Counted from the first letter of the stretch, positions 23,930 to 35,630 are shown. The stretch: 64,000 bases of DNA from Hofstenia miamia (GCA_004352715.1 SCFE01000006.1:2608585-2672584); one strand, 5' to 3'. Translations and numbers: made by a program. Notes: a model not told the origin generated them from the sequence alone.

Positions 23930-24835
23930 GCACATGCAAATATTTTTATGGACTAATACGGCACAATACTAAGGGGCAGGTCCGATTGCGGGTCAAAATA
24001 ACTGACACGATTGCCACTTTTGGTCTTAACTTGCAGTTCTAATCTAAGCTTAGCCCGTACTTATTCAACTTGCTTAAATTGATTATTTACAAAAGAATAA
24101 GCTGCTCTTAGCCAAATAACCTACTTCTAAACGCCTGCTTAAAAATGAAAAAAAACACTTATAGTGCATTTGTGAGAGATGAACAAGTTAGTAGAATACT
24201 CATTGCAAAATGTATTCCGAAGTGTCTGACGGTGTTAAAAAATGAAGAGGCTGATTAAGTAAAACAAAATTTCGTAAATAGGAAAAATATCGCTCCATTC
24301 AAAAACAACAAAGGCACTTTGTAAAATATCGACCACCAGCATGGTGTTTTTTCTGTGATGAAACTACCATCATGTATTTGTAAATTACCAACACGTGTAC
24401 TGGATTTGAAGTAGTTACATTTGAAAAGCGCTGCGTCATTTTGGGATGTAACCCAGTTTAAAGTTAAATCAAATCATTTATTTTTGTAAGAAATTGAAAC
24501 AGTAAATGAAATATTTGCAAGTAAGCCCTATTCTCAACATTTGTCATTCAAGTCTATTTAGTGCTCAATTAAAACTTACTAATTGCAACTTTGACATGCG
24601 ATGACACAAGGATGCCCACAATTGACGGACAGCAGCTCAAAGTAAATATAAAGACATTACAAAAACTTAGAATTAGGCCGCCTTTTAAAAATATTGAATT
24701 GATCAAAAATTTTGCAATGTAATAAAAAAGCATATTTTGCAAGTTAAATTTAATTACTGAACTCATTTGTGTGCCACGTCTATGCACATAACATAAGTAA
24801 GATCAAGCATCTGTCATCAGAATAGAATTAAAGCT
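23930..24835. other. non-coding stretch
   Basis: No supported gene or repeat. Confidence 0.35.
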
Positions 24836-24844
24836 CTATTCATG

Positions 24845-25532
24845 CCCGTGGCCACATCGGGGCACGTGCCCCATTACATTGAGCTGTGTCCTCCTACATT
24901 TGCTATGTACGTAAAATATTGTAACTAAATATTGACATTCAAAAATATTAACGATCATAGTGAGATTTTTATTTATGGTCACCATAATTCCATATTATGC
25001 AACAAAAACAACCATCTTGCTTCTGAGGCAATTACAATTCTATATAAAAAGCAATTATATTCCCATTTTCAGCGCTAACCACAGCGACCTAGTGTTATAG
25101 TAGTGCCACCCAAATCTTAACATCAGTTTGCGGTTCAACTCTGTCAAGCAAAAGGCCCCTCTGATTTTATGATCATTACGAAAGTATTTGATGTATATCT
25201 TTGATTAAGTTTTCACTATTAAACGAAAACACTCAGCAAATTTTACTTAAGCTATGTTTAGGATACACAAACCATATTTGCCTATCGGACTGCATCTCAG
25301 TTTTATACAGGATTCCGCAATTTCTGTGCATAAGATGTTCAACCATACATATTAGTACTACTTTTAATTTTTATATTGCATTCAGAACTGTAAGTTTAAA
25401 ATATTTATGTAAATATGATTTCGAAATCTTAATGTATGTGTAATATTATATATATTATAATAATTGAAATTGTACTTGGTCACCCTGTACTAAAATAGCC
25501 GCCCCAACTTGATTAATCTGGCTATGCCACTG
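24845..25532. mobile_element. probable hAT-derived non-autonomous element
   Basis: The right boundary is CTGGCTATGCCACTG (25518-25532), the inverse of the widespread hAT terminus CAGTGGCATAGCCAG. On the left, CCCGTGGCCACATCGG followed by the perfect palindrome GGGGCACGTGCCCC (24859-24872) resembles a diverged partner (CAGTGGCGTAGCCAGGGG-GGCACGTGCCCC is the usual form). No 8-bp target duplication could be confirmed and the interior encodes nothing recognisable, so the left boundary is tentative; the right terminus is the firmer part. Confidence 0.45.
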
Positions 25533-25539
25533 ATCTGAC

Positions 25540-25970
25540 AACGAGTAGGGTTAAAGGTTTAAACCCATAAATAATGCCAACTAGTGCTAAGGAGAGTTAT
25601 TTCGTTGAATTGTATGTATCAGGATAGATCGCATAAAAATAAGGAAGTTAAAATGTTCTAAACTTGTAACATTGGATGGAATAGTCTAGATCGATCATTC
25701 AAACATTAATTTTTATAAGAAGGACTAAAATTAATAATAGACAACAATGCATATATTTTTAACGCATACAACTATAGTGTCAATTATTACGAGTGAAATA
25801 GGTGCGCACAAGATTTCGGAGAACTTAGTGTTGAACGAAGTATAAAATATTAAAATCGAGTTATTGATTAGGCAGTTTTAAAAGGTTTTTATTGACATTC
25901 CAACTGGAAAAGTAGTATAGGATTCACTTTGTTTAGACAACGTTTAATCTTCGCAAACTAACGACCTGTC
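25540..25970. other. non-coding stretch
   Basis: No supported gene or repeat. Confidence 0.35.
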
Positions 25971-25972
25971 AA

Positions 25973-26256
25973 TTAAGTGAACGACAAGTTATTTGAATTT
26001 AAATGCAGGAAAAGAGAAGAAATTACAGTTCTTGACAAAATCAAGTCTACACTCCACTCCTGCGCAAATAATTTCTTTAAAACATCAATATTGTTGAATA
26101 TATAATTTATGAAGTAACTATTAATATTATTGTGATTAATTATTAATGCTTGTATAATCATTGAATGCAATTTATTAGCAGAAATTGTTGAAAAATGTCC
26201 ATAGACATCGAGTAGGGGACAAGGTTTCACATCTTCCAAAACTTCGAAAGTAGAAA
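25973..26256 (-). CDS. candidate terminal coding exon, function unknown
   Basis: On the minus strand a polypyrimidine-rich acceptor (TTTTATTTTTCCTAG) ends at 26257, and the open frame continues to a stop at 25973-25975, about 94 codons. The protein begins STFEVLEDVKPCPLLDVYGH, then FSTISANKLHSMIIQALII, and has INSYFINYIFNNIDVLKKLF before a C-terminal part ending NSNNLSFT. The helical, Leu/Ile-rich pattern with a NxLHSM motif loosely recalls armadillo/SAPS-type repeats, but I cannot assign a family. The frame is also open through the putative intron up to 26365, so the acceptor is a hypothesis. No other exon of the same gene was found. It could be a chance ORF. Confidence 0.3.
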
Positions 26257-26379
26257 CTAGGAAAAATAAAACATTATCAACAATTAAATTTCTAATAATT
26301 ACGTTCTCAAAGGTCAATTTTACAAAAAATATTGACATGAAATTTCCACCAGTAGTGTGTCTCAACCCGTTAGACTTTC

Positions 26380-27150
26380 AAATAATTTCTCACATATTTT
26401 CAGTTCATTTATTTACAAATTGTAAATCTAATCTGTTAATGTGAAAATTTGAAACAAGGACTATTGAATAGTTGAGGGTTACTGGAATAAGGTTAGTGGG
26501 AAGGGGCATGGAGTAATGCCCCCCTCAGGTTCCCAACATTCATTTTTCGGTTACAAATAAAATGTGATAGAATTTTTTAAGACGTTCAGAGAAAGACGGT
26601 TAAATTCATTTTGCAATATTTTAACTGTTTATTACTACGTAATTGATCACGTAACTTAATCAATCATTTTTCTCAACCCGGGCTACTCACTGATTTCACT
26701 TTCATTCATGAATACGTTTCACAACAAAAAATTTGTCAAAACTCTTATTTTATAAACACTACAAACAAAAAAAGTTCAAACTCCATCACACTGAAGAAAA
26801 TATACATGGATATATAAATAAAATAATAATAATAATAATAATATTGTCTCCGGAACAAATATCTTATTCCATATCTATGTTCAAAGAACAACACCTTTAA
26901 GTCTTTTACACAAATGCAATAGGTAACTTTAATACGCATCATTGATTACTTAAGAATAATTAACGTTAGAAGGCGTAAAATTATACTATAAAATACGCAC
27001 GAATGAATGATGTGGAACTATTAGATAGGCAATAGGTCTCCTTCTAGAAATGCTTAGTTATTTCGAATTATTTGTTTAGTCAAGAGAATAAGAGAATTCA
27101 TTGTTTATTAGTGGGGATCCCAGTAAGGAAGGTCCCATTTTGATAAAGAA
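26380..27150. other. non-coding stretch
   Basis: No supported gene. A short (TAA)n tract lies at about 26823-26843. Confidence 0.4.
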
Positions 27151-27153
27151 CTT

Positions 27154-27705
27154 ATCGACAATTTGTTTTCGACACCTGATATTCTATTTCGGTATTGGGA
27201 AATTCTTGGCAATTACATCAACTACATACACAAAATTTCACAATTTATCAGGTGAAAAGACTTACTGATTTCTACGTCGAAATCATTGGTTTGACAGGCG
27301 CAGAGTAATTGGGCGAATCCCCGTCTAAACGCTGTGTTCTTCCAAATGACAACAAGTGGGAAGCCAGCGGCTTGAAAATAGCCGAACCAGTACACCGTTG
27401 CGTCTAGAAGATCGGTTTTGTGGCGGTCGTGGAGAAACGTAAGAAGAAGGGAATACACAGAATAAGGCGTTGCGCATACCACAAATAATAAGAACACATA
27501 GAGAACACAGTTCACTCCAGCTATGTATTCGCCTAACGACTCTTGAGACAAACCTAAAGAATATCGATATAACACACCGCTATAACACGATCTAGCTAAT
27601 ATATCAAAAATAAAAGGAGATTGACTAAAAAATAGGAAATGAAGTTCTCAGCTACAACTTCGTGTGACCTAGTGAAACTGAAGAGTAAGATTTATCTTAT
27701 GCACT
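27154..27705. repeat. 552-bp direct duplication, copy 1
   Basis: Identical, as far as I can compare, to 27707-28258, with only the single N at 27706 between them. It includes the GPCR exon and its intron flanks. The offset between copies is exactly 553. The arrangement fits two overlapping contig ends placed head to tail. Confidence 0.9.
27266..27624 (-). CDS. internal exon of a rhodopsin-like GPCR (TM6-TM7), copy 1
   Basis: A 359-bp exon on the minus strand is bounded by an acceptor (TTCCTATTTTTTAG, ending at 27625) and a consensus donor (GTAAGT, 27265-27260). It enters after one base of a split codon and leaves one base into the next, giving 119 whole codons. The protein starts QSPFIFDILARSCYSGVLYR. 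A hydrophobic segment GVNCVLYVFLLFVVCATPYS with VYSLLLTF is TM6, with CATPY in place of the class A CWxPY. LHDRHKTDLLD is a short loop. ATVYWFGYFQAAGFPLVVIW is TM7, with FPLVV where NPxxY is usual, followed by KNTAFRRGF, the typical N..FR..F start of helix 8, and a Cys-rich CACQTND tail suited to palmitoylation. Other exons are not visible. Ligand unknown. The departures from CWxP and NPxxY are notable but occur in divergent invertebrate receptors. Confidence 0.65.
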
Positions 27706-27706
27706 N
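27706..27706. other. single-N contig join
   Basis: One ambiguous base separates two identical 552-bp copies. Confidence 0.9.
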
Positions 27707-28258
27707 ATCGACAATTTGTTTTCGACACCTGATATTCTATTTCGGTATTGGGAAATTCTTGGCAATTACATCAACTACATACACAAAATTTCACAATTTA
27801 TCAGGTGAAAAGACTTACTGATTTCTACGTCGAAATCATTGGTTTGACAGGCGCAGAGTAATTGGGCGAATCCCCGTCTAAACGCTGTGTTCTTCCAAAT
27901 GACAACAAGTGGGAAGCCAGCGGCTTGAAAATAGCCGAACCAGTACACCGTTGCGTCTAGAAGATCGGTTTTGTGGCGGTCGTGGAGAAACGTAAGAAGA
28001 AGGGAATACACAGAATAAGGCGTTGCGCATACCACAAATAATAAGAACACATAGAGAACACAGTTCACTCCAGCTATGTATTCGCCTAACGACTCTTGAG
28101 ACAAACCTAAAGAATATCGATATAACACACCGCTATAACACGATCTAGCTAATATATCAAAAATAAAAGGAGATTGACTAAAAAATAGGAAATGAAGTTC
28201 TCAGCTACAACTTCGTGTGACCTAGTGAAACTGAAGAGTAAGATTTATCTTATGCACT
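27707..28258. repeat. 552-bp direct duplication, copy 2
   Basis: Second copy of 27154-27705. The sequence after it (to 28283) is again repeated at 28557-28632. Confidence 0.9.
27819..28177 (-). CDS. internal exon of a rhodopsin-like GPCR (TM6-TM7), copy 2
   Basis: Same exon as 27266-27624, with the same acceptor and GTAAGT donor and an identical translation. Because the identity covers introns as well as exon and the junction is a lone N, this is most likely the same genomic locus printed twice, not a second gene or a tandem exon duplication. Two real exons encoding only TM6-TM7 in tandem would not give a sensible seven-helix receptor. Confidence 0.6.
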
Positions 28259-28283
28259 CCTAAATACAATAATACATGTTTCC
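28208..28283. repeat. 76-bp direct repeat flanking an N-bounded insert, copy 1
   Basis: The 76 bp ending in ATACATGTTTCC is repeated exactly at 28557-28632. Single Ns lie at 28284 and 28556, with a 271-bp unrelated segment between. Confidence 0.85.
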
Positions 28284-28284
28284 N

Positions 28285-28555
28285 TTAGGAACAGCTAGAG
28301 TCCTGAGGAAAGCTCTCAGACTCCCTGGGACCTGGTCAGTTCCCCGAGCTGAGAGGGATACCAGCATGAAGCTGTGAGAAGTAAGAATAATAATAATAAT
28401 AATAATAATAATAAGAGTCAAAAGCAATTTATTGCAAAAAATCTTTGGTGCAAGACTTTAAACTAAAAACTATTTACAAAATAATAGTAAAATATACATA
28501 TATAATTGTGTGGTGTGTGTTTGCTGGGGATTTGTGTGTGTGTGTGTGTACATTA
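28285..28555 (+). mobile_element. N-bounded segment with retrotransposon-like 3' tail
   Basis: A GC-richer segment (CTCCCTGGGACCTGGTCAGT, CCCCGAGCTGAGAGGGATAC) ends in a run of (TAA)n at about 28388-28413, the layout of a LINE or SINE 3' UTR plus simple tail. It then runs into AT-rich DNA and a (GT)n tract. Being bounded by single Ns, its placement here is uncertain, and no coding part is present. Confidence 0.4.
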
Positions 28556-28556
28556 N

Positions 28557-28632
28557 CAACTTCGTGTGACCTAGTGAAACTGAAGAGTAAGATTTATCTT
28601 ATGCACTCCTAAATACAATAATACATGTTTCC
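28557..28632. repeat. 76-bp direct repeat, copy 2
   Basis: Exact copy of 28208-28283. Confidence 0.85.
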
Positions 28633-28639
28633 ACATCAA

Positions 28640-29215
28640 TAACTAAGTAAAAATTCTAAAATAGCAAGTATATGAGAAAGTAAACAAGTGTAGTAAATAT
28701 TACACCTTAAACTTTTCAACAAACAGGAGTAGTCGATTATCTAAGGCTCTATCTTGTCGAAAATATCAAAAACTATAATCGTGGATATGACCACCTAAGG
28801 CCAAGCAGAACTAGACACATGTTCTACTCAAGTCGACAGAATGAAATTAGTCCAAATCCACTAAGTGACCATAAAGACCCCAAGTCTGTAGTTATTCAAG
28901 CCCAACCCAAACAGCTCTGAATGAGCACCCAGGTCCAACAATTCAATTTTTCACAGTAACGTAACAATCAAAATAAAAATTCCTTAAAATAATTTCTGTT
29001 TAACATTGGTGCTGCAAAGCTTATGTTGATGTATCAATATCAATAGACAATAAAGTTATAAATTAAAAAATATAAAATCGAATTTTTGATACCCTACATT
29101 GCGCACAAACATAAGAATTATCATTGCTGAGTCTCGGTTAGTCGAAAAATGCTGGATAATCGGAAGTGCAAAATAGCATCAGATTGGATGACAAAATTAC
29201 CCTAAATAACGCTAA
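28640..29215. other. non-coding stretch
   Basis: No supported gene or repeat. Confidence 0.35.
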
Positions 29216-29224
29216 AATCTGAAA

Positions 29225-29525
29225 CCACCGCTGAATAAAGAATCGCTCCTTTTTCATTTTTATCCACGCCTACAACACAACGACTTCCGAGACAAAATAC
29301 ATGAGACTAGTTGTTGCTGCAAAAATGGAATTTCCCATTGAGAAAAGTACTTCAAGCAGAAATAATATTTATCAGAAATTTTGAACATAACAGGGAAGCA
29401 CACTTACCAATAGATGTGTTCAAATCCTAAGATTCCCCAATTTCTTAAAAAGCTTGAGAGAATTGTTTGAGAATGTGGATAAAACGGTTTGTGTCCATTG
29501 GGAAATTAATGGGAGATTTCAGTGG
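29225..29525 (-). repeat. interspersed family R, copy C
   Basis: In reverse orientation: ACACAAACCGTTTTATCCAC, ATTCTCAAACAATTCTCTCA, AGCTTTTTAAGAAATTGGGG, AACACATCTATTGGTAAGTG, and in the middle block CAACAACTAGTCTCATGTAT. These match the copies at 37430-37970 and 57600-58115. Confidence 0.65.
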
Positions 29526-29629
29526 CAATTATCGTCAATTAATTACATTGTATTTGAATTGTGAAATGTGTAAACTAAACTTGGTTATTGGTAGAAAATG
29601 ATTTAAAATCTTAGGCAGCTGAGTGGAAG

Positions 29630-29855
29630 TTAACAACGATTGTTCAAATCATACGAAAACAATTATCTTAACAACAAGTCAAATTTTAACAACGATTGTT
29701 CAAATCATACGAAAACAATTATCTTAACAACAAGTCAAATTTTAACAACGATTGTTCAAATCATACGAAAACAATTATCTTAACAACAAGTCAAATTTTA
29801 ACAACGATTGTTCAATAAATACGAAAACAATTATCTTAACAACAAGTCAAATTTT
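29630..29855. repeat. tandem repeat, 4 x 56 bp
   Basis: Unit starts TTAACAACGATTGTTCAAAT and continues CATACGAAAACAATTATCTT, AACAACAAGTCAAATT. TGTTCAAxxxATAC recurs at 29641, 29697, 29753 and 29809, an exact 56-bp period. The last unit carries CAATAAATAC for CAAATCATAC. The unit also has an imperfect inverted pair (GATTGTT / AACAATTATC). Confidence 0.95.
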
Positions 29856-29859
29856 GCCT

Positions 29860-31080
29860 GAATGAATGCATAGAAAATCAGCGCACTGAAGAAAGCACCA
29901 GAAACAACAGAAATGTTTTATTAGATTATTTGACAAAATTACAACAGTCTGGCAACACTGAAAAACTAATCCAATCATAATAATCGTTTACATCATTCAT
30001 TTGTAAAAGCTTGCGTCAGTATTTTTGTAATAATCATGCAAGAAAGAATGATGTTGTTCCAATTCATATAATTAAAAGGTTATGAAACAATTCTAATATT
30101 CAATTGACAATTTTGCGTGAAGGTACTACTCATAGAGATGTAAAAGTGGCGTCGCTTTGCTACCCATCCTCAGCCATACCATCAAAACATCAAATGCCAA
30201 GGCCCATTCTTATTAAATTGGCACAAATTCATTTTGCAAACAGTTTTTGGCATTCGAAAACATTGTTCCACTAATTTAATCTAAAAAATTATGACGTCTT
30301 GGAACGTAGCATATAATTGCAAATTTACAGCCGACCGACAAAGAAAATAAATTAAAAGCACCGCTGACCTGTGGATCTGCGCATAATGGTTTATATGATA
30401 TATGCTATATAAGCCCGACCCATTATAACACTAGGTAGTATTGCATGAGGAAAGTTTTTGTTCTGTACCTGTACTCGCAAAAGCCTTCGCCATAACCAGT
30501 CATTAATCACAGAAATAAATGATTCGCAAAAGTATAACATTATTTATATTAAAATTTAGCAAAATATATTTTAATAAGAACAATAATGCAAAAAATGGAA
30601 AAAGTATTAGTCCAACAAACTGCTACTTATTACCAAAAACTCATTGTCATATTGTTGTAAAATTAGAGATCTGCAGGTGCTCATATTTTTGGTTCAGCTC
30701 TCGTATTGATTCTATATAGTATGCAATTCCTTAGACTGGGTTCGGGCTAATTTTATGAGTTTTAGTTCTCCCCATCAATTTCGGACTCTGTACTGAGATT
30801 AAAATAACTTAGTTTAGCAATTATGACACAATAGCAAACAAAATAATGTAATATATTATAACAGGAAATATTAAATCAAATTGTTTTGTATTGAAATTGA
30901 AATGTTGGTCTTCCGCCTGCGTTGATTCCGTTTGGCATTTTGTTTCTTGGTACCAAAGGACTCCGACAACAATGTTGTTAGTTTATACTACGTTGTTAAA
31001 TGTTCAGCTTATGCTACGTGGCCAGAATAGAATGGTATCATAGCCACTTGATGGAATGCACGTTGATTTTAACTTAATCA
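29860..31080. other. non-coding stretch
   Basis: No supported gene or repeat. Confidence 0.35.
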
Positions 31081-31084
31081 ACCC

Positions 31085-31435
31085 TAGGTCTACTAGAGTC
31101 ACTTTAAAGTAACAAACCGCGTTGTCCACATTTTGTTTGAACAAATTTATCCAAGCCTATTAAGAAATATTGAAGCGTTTGAAATGGACACATCTATGGG
31201 TTTGTGGCACTCATGCAATGATGAAGCCTTGTGCTAAGAATTATTCCTGTGTCTGAAGTACATAAAAATAATTTTTAAATCATTCAAATTCTTCCCATAC
31301 CCGCGAATTAAAGTCGAAAAGGATATAAAGAAAAGGAGGTAATTCTCTATCTTGTGGTATTTTTAGATTTTAAATATGTTCATTAGTTCGTGAGTTCTAA
31401 GCGTTTAATAATTTTTTTGAGGAACCCATCAGAGA
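31085..31435 (+). repeat. interspersed family R, copy D
   Basis: CTTTAAAGTAACAAACCGCG, TTGTCCACATTTTG, TTATCCAAGCCTATTAAGAA, TGGACACATCTATGGGTTTG and GCACTCATGCAATGATGAAG align closely with the reverse of 57940-58115. The 3' block GGAGGTAATTCTCTATCTTG, TGGTATTTTTAG and CATTAGTTCGTGAGTTCTAA is present. The internal AACAACAAC...GCGCAATGTC segment is deleted relative to copies E-G. Confidence 0.72.
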
Positions 31436-31530
31436 TTGACAAAATTTCTAGTGAAATTAGGATTAAACAGTCTTTGAATTAATAAAGAACTTCAAAGCAC
31501 TGAAATTTAAGTAAAAAACTATCAATCAAA

Positions 31531-31668
31531 TTAATTAATGGCATTCAATATTTGATAAAGACAACTTAGACGTTCGAAAAACTGACAGTTTTAAATGAGA
31601 TTTTGTTGTAACAGCAACTGGCCGAAGACGTAAAACTAATGACCACACCCGGCTCATACCACTAAGTA
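31531..31668. repeat. 138-bp direct repeat across N gap, copy 1
   Basis: Identical to 31677-31814, separated by eight Ns (31669-31676). Probably overlapping contig ends that were not merged. Confidence 0.92.
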
Positions 31669-31676
31669 NNNNNNNN
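31669..31676. other. assembly gap (8 N)
   Basis: Short N run between two identical 138-bp copies. Confidence 0.97.
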
Positions 31677-31814
31677 TTAATTAATGGCATTCAATATTTG
31701 ATAAAGACAACTTAGACGTTCGAAAAACTGACAGTTTTAAATGAGATTTTGTTGTAACAGCAACTGGCCGAAGACGTAAAACTAATGACCACACCCGGCT
31801 CATACCACTAAGTA
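31677..31814. repeat. 138-bp direct repeat across N gap, copy 2
   Basis: Second copy of 31531-31668. Confidence 0.92.
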
Positions 31815-31819
31815 AACTC

Positions 31820-34800
31820 ATATGCTACACATATTACCACAAGAAAAGTTTCCTGTAGGCTATGAAGATTTTATGGGGATGGCTACAGAAAAAAAGCTAT
31901 GAGTATGGGGATGAGAATTTCATCCCCACAGTAGCCCTGAAACTCCCCACTTAAATTAAATTAAGCGCAAAAATGAAACAAGTGACGACAGGTATTGTAA
32001 AGGAAATGAAGCATCGAGATTTTTAATTTGTTTAAATTCTTAAGTATTGCAATAACAATAGAGAGAAGGTTGAGTAGTATGAACATAACACCATCCATTC
32101 TTCATAACAGCAGACGGCGTTTAATTAAGACAGAAGAAGTTTTGTTGTAGATTTTATAAAATTACGAAAATCTAATAAATCACCTCAACGCCAGGAGATC
32201 GCGAACTTTAATTAAGAGGCGCTCGAAATTTACTGCCACTTTACCAAATTCAATACAAATCCAATTTGAACTTTCTAGTCTATTCAAATTTCCGGTTCAA
32301 TCAGTGTCCTATCGATGGATTCGTTAAAGAGACTAATTTTCCAATACAGGATTGACCAAAGCCTAACCGATCTCTTTACAACGTAATCCCCAACTGGTGG
32401 TATTTGATAAAGTTCCCACAAGAAATAATGTAAGCATCTATAAAACGTAGAGATGAAAAGGGATGGGAAACAATTTAAAAATTTTTTATTGCGCCAAAAA
32501 TTATATTGTGAAGGTCAACAAAAACTGGTTTTTAGAAGTTTTCCAAATGTCAAACGAGGCCTTCAATCAATATTTTCAATCAAAAATAGGCCTAGGAAAT
32601 CAAGCATGTGCTAGCAGGCTTGTGCTAAAATTAAATTTGCAGAATTTGCCAATGATCTTTACATCTGATTCAAGAACCATTACCATGCGCAAGAGTTAAC
32701 TAACATAAATATGAAGAAAGTTACGTCAAAACTCTTAAATTTAACACCATAAACCACAGTTGTTACAATACACTGGGAAAGAATCACTATATTCACGTTA
32801 AAAATCTGTCTTATAAATATATTATAGACTCATAAAATCGTAAAGGTACTTTGAAGTCGTAGAAAACCGAAGCAATTACTGATTACAATTGCCTATTTAT
32901 TTATTGCTCTTTCTCCCCATTAAAAATAACTATTGCAGTAGATTTATAGAAATATTTCTCATTTTATAGACCAAAAGTGATATGAAAATTTGAGTCAACA
33001 TTTCTGCCTGTAAACCTACGGATGCATTCAATATTAATAGAGAATGCATATTTTAAAAAAGATTTCAATTTGGCACCTGGTGTCGGACATTGGTCAATGG
33101 AATGGTAGAATTGTAGGAATAAATATTAATAATTAAGAACCAGTAAATTGTCCAACGCGTAAAAATCATTTGAAAGCCATTCTAAATATATCTAATACCA
33201 TTTATAACAGTGGATTACGCATAGCAACGATTTTACCATAATTTGTCATTAACACCAAACATATCATCTATTTTCTAGATTTGATAGTTTTTAATTGAAA
33301 TTGTTTCGCTTGCAAAGCAAGAGAACAATCAATAGTAGAATAAAGTGAAAACCTCTCATGATTCATTCGATAACGTCTCGCTCTCTCACTGCAATATTCA
33401 AAGTTTTAGAGGAAGTAAATATAGACTTCTTTGCACAAATAATGATTCATTTCTGTTTTAAAGCTGCATAACAAAATTGAAGCTTGCAAAAAACCCTCTA
33501 ACAACAAAAATGTAGAAAACTTTGATATTGGCAGTAACAACCCAACATTCCACTATATAGCAGAAGTCGATAAGGAAATATTTTAAGCGGCGCCCAGGGT
33601 AAAGAAAATGCTAAGTGCATAATTGAGTGTTAAGAATTTCTGTATGTAATGTATCGTCTGCTATATTGATAAAGGTACAACTTTACCTCCTATTTTACAA
33701 ATAGTAAATAATATAAATGACAATATATTTGTTTTAAAAATGAGACAAAGGTTCGAGAATCACAAAAGCGTAAGGGTCACATTGCTTAAATCCTCAATAC
33801 TGAGGCTTGATATCAATAGCATCTGAAATGGATTACAGAATTAGTTAATTCAAAATCATGAATTCTATTCATTGTTTGAATTCAATAATTTTCTTGAATT
33901 AAAATTTTGAACTTGCACTGAAATTGTTGACACAGTGCAACTGAGCAATTACATTAAAAAATATCCCCCTCGCAGTAACAATCAAATATTATACTCATTT
34001 TAATAATTAATATGACATTCAATAAATTCCACTAAATTTTCATGGAAAACTAAAATATCTGCAGTATGTGTACAAGGCTGGAATTTCCTAATACAAGTCT
34101 AAAAAGAAAGGTTATTATTGTATAAAAACAATCATTTATAAAAGGCAATTCCACTATATGTACTAAATTGATTAGCATTTTTAATGACTGACACATGAAT
34201 GAAATTATCCTTCAACATAACATTATATATATATATATATATCATATTACATCTTAAAAGCTGACAAAATATTCGTTATTAAAATATGATAGAAACAAGG
34301 TGAATTTTGTTTGCCATCAAACAGTTGAGAATAAAAGTTCAATTAGTCAACAAAAATATAAGAATGTCTTATTAAATCTAAGTAACAAATAATTATCATT
34401 TTTTGCACATTTTTTTCACTACAAATAAATTTGCAAAAATTAATAACAAAAGAGGGACAGGTACGAGGAAAATTTACAATATCTAGCCTGCCACAAATTA
34501 TTAGTATCTGTTCGTAACGATAAATCTGTTCGTAACGAGATAAATAAAAAATTAAAACAAACAGACAATGAAATTTAATTAAAAACTTCGGCTTTGTGCT
34601 TAAAAAAATCTGTATAAAAATACCATAAATCATTGAGATGCTTAAATCTTCAATTAAAAACTTTAATTTTACCCAAAAACGTCATTTTACATTGTATAAG
34701 GCAATTATACATCCCTAGAAAAAAATAATTAAAAAATATTTTATTTAGGTTATTTAGGAAGATTAATGCAAAAAAAGTTAAATTATTTTAGTTTTTTGCA

Positions 34801-35630
34801 AATTTATTTATCGCCAGCTCTCAACAAATTGAGGAATTTTCTTCCACTCATTAAACTTTTAATTACCACTCAAAAAGCTACAGCGCCTTTTTAATGAGAC
34901 CTGGTGACGTTTCCTAGCTTTTATTGAGGCTAATAACCCCTAAATGTTTTCTAAAAAATGCCTGTTCATTTTATGTTATTATTGTTATTGTGAAAAAAGT
35001 AAAGTAAGCAAGAAAATTATATTTAATAATTTCGAAATTAATTCTATCAAACTCCAAAATTTTTAACTGTTAAAACCAATATTGAACTGATTTGAAAAAA
35101 ATATCGCTAAATTTGAGAACATGATGATGTCATAAAAATTCAGAATATTCGAAATTAATTGATAGTACTGAAGTGAGCAGCAAAGTTTTGTTTTAATATC
35201 ATAATTCAATCCAGAGTTAGATAGGTGAGAGCTATTAGTTCTACATAGCTTCGAAGAGCCCCAAAAAGCCTTTGGCTGAATATGATTAAAATATAATTCG
35301 GGTTTTTATGCCAAAAATTTGCAAATTAGAAGGTTTATATGTTCCTTGCATAAAAGACCAATGCCCTTCAATTAAAAGGAAAACAACCCGCACTATTGGA
35401 AATAGTAACGCATACCATGGCTTACAGTAAAATTCTTTTCGAAGATAAGTTAAAAATATATAAACAATAAATTAAATAACGCTAAACAAATATATGCTCA
35501 TTGCTGTTGTTTTAAATTTAATTATGGAGTTTCATAGTCATAAGTAGAAATGCTGATAAAACAATTTATTTAAGATTAGAATCGCTGGGATTCAATGAGA
35601 ATCGTATCACCTAAGATTGTATTGTTGGTC
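31820..35630. other. non-coding stretch
   Basis: No gene could be supported. A (TA)n tract lies at 34224-34242. ORFs of 78 codons (32463-32699) and 96 codons (34343-34633, minus) show no domain and an AT-driven composition. Confidence 0.35.

Noticed and set aside
25973-26365. Assignment of the 130-codon frame to a SAPS/armadillo protein
   Set aside because: Only a vague NxLHSM similarity; not enough to name a family.
29630-29855. CRISPR-like array
   Set aside because: Units are contiguous 56-bp repeats with no unique spacers, and the genome context is animal.
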